DNA from: an uncultured Lachnospiraceae bacterium
Lineage (GTDB): Bacteria > Bacillota > Clostridia > Lachnospirales > Lachnospiraceae
NCBI GenBank assembly: GCA_910588895.1
Contig: CAJUSS010000036.1
Span: forward strand, 1-26,407
Direction of reading: 5' to 3'
DNA length: 26,407 bases
A program made the position numbers and the translations under genes. The stretch's first letter is position 1. Each line of letters begins with the position of its first letter. The notes beneath the pieces were generated by a model. That model worked only from the letters and a program-made list of their open reading frames with translations, was not told the DNA's origin and did not search any database. Below are positions 7,213-13,772 of this stretch, piece by piece.

Positions 7213-8547
7213 TTAGACGATACCCTGTGCCATCATCGCATCTACTACTTTCTCAAAGCCTGCGATGTTCGCGCCAGCTACATAGTTGCCAGCTACGCCA
7301 TAGCGTTTTGCAGCATCATCAGCTTTTGCAAAGATACCGATCATGATATCATGGAGCTTTTCATCCACTTCCTCAAAGGTCCAGGACAGTCTCTCGCTGT
7401 TCTGGCTCATCTCCAGAGCGGAGGTGGCTACGCCGCCTGCGTTCGCTGCCTTGCCGGGCATGAACAGCATACCGCTCTCTAAGAAAAAGTCGGTAGCTTC
7501 TCTGGTGGAAGGCATGTTCGCACCTTCTGCCACTGCAAAGCATCCATTCCCCTTTAATGCCTTTGCATCCTCTAAATTCAGCTCATTCTGGGTAGCGCAG
7601 GGAAGAGCGATATCGCAGGGGATGGACCAGATGCCCTTTCCTTCAGTATAAACTGCAGTGGGGACCTTGTCCACATACTCTTTGATACGTCCGCGGCGGA
7701 CTTCCTTGATCTCCTTGACCACATCCAGCTTGATGCCGTCCTTATCGTAGACATAGCCATTGGAATCGCTTAAGGCCACAACCTTGGCACCTAACTGCTG
7801 CGCCTTCTCTGTAGCATAGATCGCCACGTTTCCGGAACCGGAGATGACCACGGTCTTACCAGCGATATCCTTGCCATTCTTCTTTAACATCTCATCTACG
7901 ATATAGACCAGACCATAGCCGGTTGCCTGTGTACGGACTAAGGATCCACCATAGGTCAGACCCTTTCCGGTCAGGACACCTTCATACAGACCCGTCAATC
8001 TCTTATACTGTCCGTACAGGAAACCGATCTCTCTTGCGCCTACACCGATATCGCCTGCAGGCACATCCTGGTCCGCGCCGATATACTTGCTCAGTTCAGT
8101 CATAAAGCTCTGGCAGAATGCCATGACTTCACGGTCTGACTTGCCCTTCGGATCAAAGTTCGATCCACCCTTACCGCCGCCGATCGGAAGACCGGTCAGG
8201 GAGTTTTTGAACACCTGCTCAAAACCCAAGAACTTTAAGATGCTCTGGTTTACGGAAGGATGCAGACGCAGACCTCCCTTGTAGGGTCCGATCGCGCTGT
8301 TGAACTGTACACGATAAGCCTTGTTCACCTGGACCTGCCCATTATCATCTACCCACGGCACTCGGAAGGAGATGATGCGCTCCGGCTCTACCAGTCTCTC
8401 TAAGAGAGCCATCTTGCGATATTTCTCTTCATTTGCATCGATCGCCAGCTTTAAAGAATCCAGCACTTCTTTTACAGCCTGATGAAATTCTACTTCACCA
8501 GGATTCTGAGCGACTACACGCTCATATACTTCATCAACATAAGACAT
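7213..8547 (-). CDS. gdhA: NADP-type glutamate dehydrogenase
   Basis: Cytoplasmic hexameric enzyme that makes glutamate from 2-oxoglutarate and ammonia (the biosynthetic, NADPH-using class is likely from overall similarity). It has 444 residues, the normal length. The N-terminal substrate domain shows K90 (GPYKGGLRLHP), K114, the catalytic K126 (PIGGGKGG) and D166 (ADQDVPAGDIGVG), which line up with the known clostridial enzyme at an offset of one. The Rossmann domain has SGSGNVAIYA near residue 235. The start ATG has AGGAGG about 9 bases upstream. It has its own perfect consensus promoter and a downstream terminator, so it is a single strongly expressed gene, as expected for a main ammonia-assimilation enzyme. 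Confidence 0.97.
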   Translation of the reverse strand: MSYVDEVYERVVAQNPGEVEFHQAVKEVLDSLKLAIDANEEKYRKMALLERLVEPERIISFRVPWVDDNGQVQVNKAYRVQFNSAIGPYKGGLRLHPSVNQSILKFLGFEQVFKNSLTGLPIGGGKGGSNFDPKGKSDREVMAFCQSFMTELSKYIGADQDVPAGDIGVGAREIGFLYGQYKRLTGLYEGVLTGKGLTYGGSLVRTQATGYGLVYIVDEMLKKNGKDIAGKTVVISGSGNVAIYATEKAQQLGAKVVALSDSNGYVYDKDGIKLDVVKEIKEVRRGRIKEYVDKVPTAVYTEGKGIWSIPCDIALPCATQNELNLEDAKALKGNGCFAVAEGANMPSTREATDFFLESGMLFMPGKAANAGGVATSALEMSQNSERLSWTFEEVDEKLHDIMIGIFAKADDAAKRYGVAGNYVAGANIAGFEKVVDAMMAQGIV

Positions 8548-8573
8548 AGGATCTTTCCTCCTCGTTTATTTTT

Positions 8574-8607
8574 TGGTCTTTGACCATCAATTTAATTTAT
8601 TAAATTG
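8574..8607 (-). promoter_or_regulatory. Palindromes at the gdhA transcription start and leader
   Basis: CAATTTAA (8588-8595) and TTAAATTG (8600-8607) form a perfect 8-bp inverted repeat about 10 bases beyond the -10 box, at the expected transcription start. A second short repeat, TGGTC-N3-GACCA (8574-8586), lies next to it in the leader. The first is placed like a repressor operator; the second could be a leader hairpin. Confidence 0.45.
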
Positions 8608-8616
8608 CTAAAGTTG

Positions 8617-8645
8617 ATTATAACAATTTGATAAAACGATGTCAA
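8617..8645 (-). promoter_or_regulatory. Consensus SigA promoter of gdhA
   Basis: On the minus strand, TTGACA (8640-8645), a 17-base spacer and TATAAT (8617-8622): a perfect match to consensus in both boxes and spacing. It begins just after the DUF4446 stop and leads to the gdhA start about 70 bases on. Confidence 0.92.
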
Positions 8646-8662
8646 TGATCTGTAACGCTTTT

Positions 8663-9193
8663 TTATTGATCAGGCCCAGAATATTCTACATATCCCAGAG
8701 CCTGCTCCAATGCCTCTCTCTCTTCACTGCCCAACAGGATCTCTGTCTGCCCCATATCGACTCGTTTCAGATACATATAGCAGCCTTCCCGACTGTGGAC
8801 AGAATTCAAGATAAATCCACTGTTGGTATAATCCAGCAATGCGATCACAAAGCTCAAATTCCCGCCCATCCCGTTAAAGGCATTATAGCGGACCATCCCC
8901 AGCTTCTGAAAAGATGCCCGCAGGTTGCGGTTTATGCTCCTTATGTTTTCTTTATTGGTCTTATCTTCGATCTTTAATAGATTAATGTCTTCGATCTGGT
9001 TGATGAGAAGATCCTCCAGGGTCTCTGCATCTTTTCCTCTCATAAAGATATCATACCTTCTGTACAGTTGGCTCATCTTGATCAGACTGACGATCACCGT
9101 TATAAAAAGTATCAATATGATGATCACCATCCCCAAGATGATATATCCTGGGTCTACACCCCAACTATTGATGATACTGCCTTCCATATTCAT
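8663..9193 (-). CDS. DUF4446 family membrane protein
   Basis: Protein of 176 residues with one transmembrane segment (about residues 17-38, IILGMVIIILILFITVIVSL) and a cytoplasmic helical and globular part (LLKIEDKTNKENIRSINRNLR, then SFQKLGMVRYNAF...GGNLSFVIALLDYTNSGF). This pattern is the DUF4446 family, found next to parB in many Clostridia. Its ATG lies 14 bases after the parB stop with AAGGAGTG between, so it is in the parA-parB operon. The neighbourhood suggests a link to chromosome segregation, but no function is known. Confidence 0.85.
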   Translation of the reverse strand: MNMEGSIINSWGVDPGYIILGMVIIILILFITVIVSLIKMSQLYRRYDIFMRGKDAETLEDLLINQIEDINLLKIEDKTNKENIRSINRNLRASFQKLGMVRYNAFNGMGGNLSFVIALLDYTNSGFILNSVHSREGCYMYLKRVDMGQTEILLGSEEREALEQALGYVEYSGPDQ

Positions 9194-9207
9194 TTATCAC
9201 TCCTTGG

Positions 9208-10290
9208 TCATCGTATAGATTCGATCAATTCAACGATACGCTCCAGCTCCGATGGAGAATAATATTCGATCTCGATCCGTCCTTTATTTTTGTCTTTTTG
9301 ATGGATCATCACCTTTGTCCCCATGATGCCTTTCATCCGTTCCTCCAGATCCTGAAAGATAAAGCTCATATCCCGTTCTTCTTTTTCTTTCTTTTCTTTC
9401 GGAGGTTTAGATAAAAGCTTTACCAGCTTTTCCACCTCTCGAACGCTCAGACCTTTCTCCACTATATCCTTTGCCAGCTTTTCCTGCTGTACAGGATCTT
9501 CTATCCCTAGCAGAGCCCTTGCATGTCCGCTGCTGATCTGTCCATCGATCAATAGTTCCTGGACAGTCTCTGCCAGTTTTAAAAGACGGATGCTGTTGGT
9601 TATGGTAGCTCTATTTTTGGAAACCCGTGCTGCGATCTCCTCCTGCTTCAGACCAAATTCCTGCATCAGCTGCTGATAGGCGAATGCTTCTTCGATCGGA
9701 TTCAAGTCTGCTCTCTGTACGTTCTCGATCAACGCGATCTCTACAGATTGCTGCTTGTCATACTCCCGGATAATGACTGGTACTTCCTTTAACCCAGCCA
9801 GCTTAGCCGCTCTCCATCGCCTTTCTCCCGCGATGATCTGATAAGTATCTCCTATCTTCTTTACCAGAAGAGGCTGTAATATCCCATATTCCTTGATCGA
9901 GTCCGATAATTCCTGCAAAGCTTCTTCATCGAATTTCTTTCTCGGCTGCTCTCTGTTTGGTTCAACCTTTGTGATCTTAATAAATGTTTCACGTGAAACA
10001 TCTTCATTTTCAAGAGTCTTATGATCATCTGTCAAGGTCACACTTTGTCTGTCGTTTCTTTCATATCCTTCATCTTTTCCATCAATACCTTTGTCAGTGC
10101 TGTCACTACTATTTGAACGTATATCGACATTTACCTGTTCGGATGGACCTTTTGTTGTTCCCATAGTCGATCCTGCTGCGTTATCTGATCCATTATCTTT
10201 TTTTTCCGCTGATGCACCACTTGTAGATCTTACCACATCATCCCCAAAAAAAGCTCCAAGACCTTTTCCCAATGCTGATCGTTTCGCCAT
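9208..10290 (-). CDS. parB: Chromosome partitioning protein ParB
   Basis: CTP-dependent clamp that loads at parS and spreads along DNA, recruiting SMC and guiding origin segregation. It has 360 residues, longer than the usual 280-300 because of a Ser/Asp/Lys-rich linker at about residues 20-100 after the conserved start (MAKRSALGKGLGAFF, the ParA-contact peptide). The CTP-binding motif AGERRWRAAK is at 154-163 and ENVQRADLNPIEEA begins at 189; the helix-turn-helix follows at about 205-235 and the dimerisation tail ends IEYYSPSELERIVELIESI. A full parS site lies inside the gene and encodes VSRET. The ribosome binding site is weak (TTGGTG). It follows parA by 115 bases. Confidence 0.97.
   Translation of the reverse strand: MAKRSALGKGLGAFFGDDVVRSTSGASAEKKDNGSDNAAGSTMGTTKGPSEQVNVDIRSNSSDSTDKGIDGKDEGYERNDRQSVTLTDDHKTLENEDVSRETFIKITKVEPNREQPRKKFDEEALQELSDSIKEYGILQPLLVKKIGDTYQIIAGERRWRAAKLAGLKEVPVIIREYDKQQSVEIALIENVQRADLNPIEEAFAYQQLMQEFGLKQEEIAARVSKNRATITNSIRLLKLAETVQELLIDGQISSGHARALLGIEDPVQQEKLAKDIVEKGLSVREVEKLVKLLSKPPKEKKEKEERDMSFIFQDLEERMKGIMGTKVMIHQKDKNKGRIEIEYYSPSELERIVELIESIR
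9985..10000. promoter_or_regulatory. parS: parS site inside parB
   Basis: TGTTTCACGTGAAACA, a perfect 16-bp palindrome and an exact match to the bacterial parS consensus. It is the ParB loading site, located within the linker-coding part of parB (codons for DVSRET). Confidence 0.96.
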
Positions 10291-10405
10291 GTTTCACACC
10301 AAGCTCTGATCAGGATCCTGTTTACCGATCCGATCAAAAGCGCAAACCTAAAGGTGAAGGATCACTGTTTGCTTATCCTTTCTTTATTATTTTCCTTCAC
10401 CCCTC
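10291..10405 (-). other. parA-parB intergenic region with overlapping hairpins
   Basis: 115 bases with no gene. On the minus strand two stems overlap and cannot both form: GGTGAAGG with CCTTCACC, and GCAAAC with GTTTGC, the latter followed by GCTTTTG. Loops are long, so this is only a weak attenuator candidate. No clear promoter is seen. Confidence 0.25.
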
Positions 10406-11176
10406 TTACAGCCCTTCTCCTCGACTCATGACCTCTGCTGCCAAAAGACGATAGCTCTCTGCTCCTGTAGATCTGGAATCATATAGATTGATCGACATCC
10501 CGTGACTGGGTGCTTCCGCTAATCTTACATTTCTCGGTATGATCGTCTTATAGATGTTCTGGTTCAGATTACTCTTCACGCTTTCCACCACCTCCAGAGA
10601 AAGGTTCGTCCTGGCATCATACATTGTAAATACAACACCTTCCATCTCTAAGGATGGATTTAGCTTCTTTTGGACCAGACTGACTGTATTCATCACCTGG
10701 GTCAATCCTTCCAGCGCATAATATTCACACTGGATCGGTACCAACACCGTATCCGAAGCAGTTAATGCATTGATCGTCAACAGGTTCAGAGATGGCGGAC
10801 AATCGATCAATATAAAATCATACCGATCCTTGACCGGATCCAAATACTTGCGTAGGATCCCCTCTTTACCTTCCACATCTAAAAGCTCGATCTCTGCTCC
10901 CGAAAGGTTCACATCTGAGGGAAGCACATCCAGATGCTCCTGTACACTTTCCGTGATACACTCATCGATCGAACATTCTCCGATCAAAAGCTCATAAACT
11001 GTGTTATCGATATGTCCTTTTTCCAATCCAAGACCACTGGTTCCATTTCCCTGGGGGTCAAAATCTACCATCAACACTCTCTGTCCAGCCTCTGAAAGGC
11101 AGGCGGACAGATTGATAGCTGTGGTGGTCTTCCCAACACCGCCTTTTTGATTTGCAATGGCTATCACTCTTCCCAT
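10406..11176 (-). CDS. parA: Chromosome partitioning ATPase ParA (Soj)
   Basis: Walker-type ATPase, 256 residues, that binds DNA non-specifically when ATP-bound and works with ParB to separate origins; Soj-type proteins also control DnaA. The deviant Walker A motif is at residues 10-18 (QKGGVGKTT, with K11 and K16), and the second motif DFILIDCPPSLN begins near 119. The start ATG is preceded by AAGAGGATC. It lies first in the parA-parB-DUF4446 operon, and its leader contains a parS site, so ParB binding may affect its expression. Confidence 0.97.
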   Translation of the reverse strand: MGRVIAIANQKGGVGKTTTAINLSACLSEAGQRVLMVDFDPQGNGTSGLGLEKGHIDNTVYELLIGECSIDECITESVQEHLDVLPSDVNLSGAEIELLDVEGKEGILRKYLDPVKDRYDFILIDCPPSLNLLTINALTASDTVLVPIQCEYYALEGLTQVMNTVSLVQKKLNPSLEMEGVVFTMYDARTNLSLEVVESVKSNLNQNIYKTIIPRNVRLAEAPSHGMSINLYDSRSTGAESYRLLAAEVMSRGEGL

Positions 11177-11259
11177 TTAAGATCCTCTTTTCATTCTAAT
11201 ACTTTCCATGGAATTTCTCTTAATGCTCACATTCTGCTTCTATGCAAAATGCTTATCTT

Positions 11260-11268
11260 AGTATAGCA
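11260..11268 (-). promoter_or_regulatory. Possible extended -10 promoter of parA
   Basis: Minus-strand TGCTATACT, an extended -10 (TGn plus TATACT), about 85 bases before parA. No clear -35 is present, so this is tentative. Confidence 0.35.
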
Positions 11269-11304
11269 TACAATCTTTTATTTTCCTATTAAAATATAGC
11301 ACAA

Positions 11305-11332
11305 AAAAAATGTTTCACGTGAAACATTTTTT
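11305..11332. promoter_or_regulatory. parS: parS site upstream of parA, within a 28-bp perfect palindrome
   Basis: TGTTTCACGTGAAACA at 11311-11326, an exact parS match, flanked by six As on the left and six Ts on the right so that the whole 28 bp is one palindrome. The outer A/T arms also make it look like a terminator hairpin, but the parS identity is certain from sequence. It is about 135 bases upstream of parA. Confidence 0.96.
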
Positions 11333-11422
11333 CTGTAGCCGCTTATCTCTCTACTTTTCGCTGATCATATAGTTATATAGAAGATCTTCTAAAAATCTTG
11401 AGCAAGAGAATATCTCTATATG

Positions 11423-11673
11423 GACTGGGCCCCTGGATGCTTAGGATTTTGCAGCCAATGGATCAAAAAGCCAGCCAACTAAAACAGCTTCGTAAAAGGC
11501 CAGTCAAAAAAACCTGGAAAATACCGGCGCTTCGTGAGTTCCCTCACGAGATCAGCGTCCGATCATATATTCCGGAGCAAGAGTGGGTAATGTCCAGACA
11601 GGTCCATCACGGAGTGGACCTCTTGGGACACGTCTCTTCGATAGGACACTATGACATAAGTGTGGATAGTGAC
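11423..11673. ncRNA. Candidate structured RNA between parA and the hydrolase
   Basis: About 250 bases with several good stems: GACTGG at 11423-11428 with CCAGTC in 11498-11505; CGGCGCT with AGCGTCCG (11525-11531 with 11554-11561) enclosing the 7-bp hairpin TCGTGAG/CTCACGA at 11532-11549; GGTCCA/TGGACC at 11601-11620; ACACT/AGTGT at 11646-11663. Direction is unclear: one G-U pair favours plus, but the main hairpin would have a GNRA (GGAA) loop on minus. The 94-codon frame running through it has no ribosome binding site and codon use unlike the neighbours. I know no family for it. Confidence 0.4.
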
Positions 11674-11712
11674 CCCAATTAATATCTGATACAAAAGTAT
11701 GTCCATTACCAG

Positions 11713-11741
11713 TTGTATTCACACCCCGATCGTATTATAAT
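11713..11741 (+). promoter_or_regulatory. SigA promoter of the alpha/beta hydrolase gene
   Basis: TTGTAT (11713-11718), a 17-base spacer and a perfect TATAAT (11736-11741). It lies 65 bases before the ATG at 11807. Confidence 0.75.
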
Positions 11742-11806
11742 CTACCTATAAGCAAAACCCCTCAAACATACATCTCTAGGCATCAAATGATCAGGAGGAT
11801 ATTTTC

Positions 11807-12760
11807 ATGACAAACAAAAACAGATCGATGACTATGCTCATCCTTGGCTCTACAGCTATCGCTTCGATCGCAACCATCAATAAATATATCCAGGTATCAG
11901 CTACAAGTAAAAACCTGTTAGAATGTCCAAGATCGCTCTGTTATAGATGGCGCCTGGGCAATATCCACTACACAAAGACAGGGAACGGAAGGCCTCTTCT
12001 TTTGATCCACGATCTGAGTGCGATCTCCAGCGGTTATGAATGGGAACAACTCATCCGTCCATTAAGCGAACACTATACCGTATACACCATCGATCTTTTA
12101 GGATGCGGACGTTCAGAAAAGCCTAATATGACCTACACCAACTATCTTTATGTCCAATCGATCTCAGATTTTATCAAGTCGGTTATCGGGAGGCGTACCG
12201 ATGTGGCGGCCTGCGGCAGCTCTTCTGCACTTGTCCTTATGGCCTGCTGCAGTGATAGTGAACTTTTCGACCAGATAATGCTCATCGATCCGGACAGTCT
12301 GCACACCTGCAGTCAGGTTCCCGGAAAAGCAGCAAAGCTCTACAAGTTCATCCTGGATATCCCGATCCTGGGGACTCTGATCTATCACATATCCACCAGC
12401 AAAAATGCGATCCATCAGGTCTTCAGTGAAGAATATCTGGAGAATCCCTTTTCGGCAAAAAAAGCCGTTATCGATGCTTGTTATGAGGCGGCCCATCTGG
12501 GAGAATCTCCAAAGTCTGTCTACGCCAGCGTAGCGTGCAACTACACGAAATGCAATATCGTCAACGCCCTAAAAAAGATCGATAACAGCATTTACCTGAT
12601 CGGCAGCAGTTCGGTTGACGGTATGAAAGAACGGCTGGAGGAATATAAACAATATAATCCAGCTATCGAGATCTCTCTTTTGAAAAACGGGAAACATCTC
12701 CCCCATCTAGAATTTCCAAATGAGATATTAGATGTGATGAAGACCTATCTATATCAATAA
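11807..12760 (+). CDS. Alpha/beta hydrolase fold protein, membrane-anchored
   Basis: 317 residues with an N-terminal hydrophobic segment (about residues 9-24), either a signal anchor or uncleaved signal, followed by an alpha/beta hydrolase domain. Visible are LLLIHDLSA (oxyanion region, HD instead of the usual HG), TIDLLGCGRSEKP, a nucleophile elbow of the form GSSSA, and a C-terminal KHLPHLEFP that supplies the histidine. The acid residue position is degenerate (IYLIGSSSVDG). Family membership is clear; activity and substrate are not, and the triad may be weakened. It has AGGAGG 8 bases before its ATG and its own promoter. It points toward the origin, opposite to its neighbours, and separates rsmG from parA. 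Confidence 0.8.
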   Translation: MTNKNRSMTMLILGSTAIASIATINKYIQVSATSKNLLECPRSLCYRWRLGNIHYTKTGNGRPLLLIHDLSAISSGYEWEQLIRPLSEHYTVYTIDLLGCGRSEKPNMTYTNYLYVQSISDFIKSVIGRRTDVAACGSSSALVLMACCSDSELFDQIMLIDPDSLHTCSQVPGKAAKLYKFILDIPILGTLIYHISTSKNAIHQVFSEEYLENPFSAKKAVIDACYEAAHLGESPKSVYASVACNYTKCNIVNALKKIDNSIYLIGSSSVDGMKERLEEYKQYNPAIEISLLKNGKHLPHLEFPNEILDVMKTYLYQ

Positions 12761-12837
12761 GAAACGATCCATGTAAAATAGATAAGATCGATCCTTTTTA
12801 AGATAAAGATCCATATGGACATGATCCATAGATAGAA

Positions 12838-12902
12838 ATATCCCATGATACCGGAAAGCTTACATGCACAGCTCGTGTAAGCCTTCCGACACCATGGGAT
12901 AT
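12838..12902 (+). repeat. Large nested hairpin at the hydrolase/rsmG convergent end
   Basis: Outer arms ATATCCCATG (12838-12847) and CATGGGATAT (12893-12902), and inner arms GGAA-GCTTACATG with CGTGTAAGC-TTCC. One inner pair is T-G on the plus strand and a mismatch on minus, so it fits a plus-strand transcript (the hydrolase 3' end). No T-run follows, so it is not a normal terminator; it may protect the RNA end or act with another factor. Confidence 0.55.
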
Positions 12903-12923
12903 CGCGTCCAACAGCCATATGAT

Positions 12924-13658
12924 CTATCTTAAAGGTTCCTTAGAGGGGATCCCGGCCTTTCGGGGATATCGCATTTGTGTATGCTTTTCCTTTTCGACCA
13001 CCACAAGACTCCTCTCCATTTCCGTCCCAGGAAGACAGAAGGCCTCGACCGACCGGACAGTCCCTCCTAAAAGCTTGATCGCATCTTGTGCCCCCTTTAC
13101 CTCCTTTTCCACATTTCTTGACTTATACGAGATAAATACCCCTCCGATCTTGACAAAGGGCAGACAGTACTCTGAAAGGACCGATAGATCCGCCACGGCT
13201 CTGGAGACACATACATCAAATCTCTCCCTGCAGGTCTTATCCCTCCCCACATCCTCCGCTCTCCCGTGGACAAAACGTACTCGATCCAACTCCAAAGAAG
13301 AACAGACCTCCTTTAAAAAATCCACCCGCTTATTTAAAGAATCCAAAAGCAAAAGATCACATGAAGAAAAAGCGATCCGTAAAGGGATCCCCGGAAAACC
13401 GGCTCCCGTTCCCACATCGATGATCGAGAATGCTTTTCCGTTCTTTAATCCTGGCAAAGCCTTCACGATCGATAAACTGTCTAAAAAATGCTTGGCGATC
13501 ACATCCTTCTCCTCTGTGATCGCAGTAAGATTCATCACCTTATTTTTTTCCACAAGCATCTCAAAAAAACGGTGATATCTCCACAATTGCTCTTCACTTA
13601 AGTGTATATCCAACTGCTCTGCTCCATCCCGCATCTGTCTCTCAAAATCTTCCCACAT
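12924..13658 (-). CDS. rsmG: 16S rRNA (guanine527-N7)-methyltransferase RsmG
   Basis: SAM-dependent enzyme that methylates G527 in the 530 loop of 16S rRNA. 244 residues, normal length. The SAM-binding motif IDVGTGAGFPGIPLRI is at about residues 80-94, and the family-typical NLTAITEEKDVIAKHFLDS at 43-61. A GAAGGGG ribosome binding site sits close before the ATG. It follows mnmG by 114 bases on the same strand, the usual order in Firmicutes. Confidence 0.96.
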   Translation of the reverse strand: MWEDFERQMRDGAEQLDIHLSEEQLWRYHRFFEMLVEKNKVMNLTAITEEKDVIAKHFLDSLSIVKALPGLKNGKAFSIIDVGTGAGFPGIPLRIAFSSCDLLLLDSLNKRVDFLKEVCSSLELDRVRFVHGRAEDVGRDKTCRERFDVCVSRAVADLSVLSEYCLPFVKIGGVFISYKSRNVEKEVKGAQDAIKLLGGTVRSVEAFCLPGTEMERSLVVVEKEKHTQMRYPRKAGIPSKEPLR

Positions 13659-13772
13659 ATGCCCCTTCTTTTCCCCTTCTATCCATTTCCCGCGATATGA
13701 TCTTCATTTGCCGATGATCGATCATAGTTCTTCTATATTTTTCCTATTATTTACATATTTTTACTTTTATAC

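Noticed and set aside
7000..7482. 160-codon plus-strand frame across the gdhA end
   Set aside because: Covers the structured RNA, terminator and gdhA antisense; no start signal.
10291..10306. TGTTTCAC at the parB start, looking like half a parS
   Set aside because: Only the left half matches; the right half is unrelated, so not a ParB site.
11398..11682. 94-codon plus-strand frame starting TTG
   Set aside because: No ribosome binding site, many codons rare in neighbouring genes, strong RNA stems throughout; treated as a structured RNA candidate.
12919..13575. 218-codon plus-strand frame over rsmG
   Set aside because: Antisense to rsmG, Ser/Thr-rich, no ribosome binding site.
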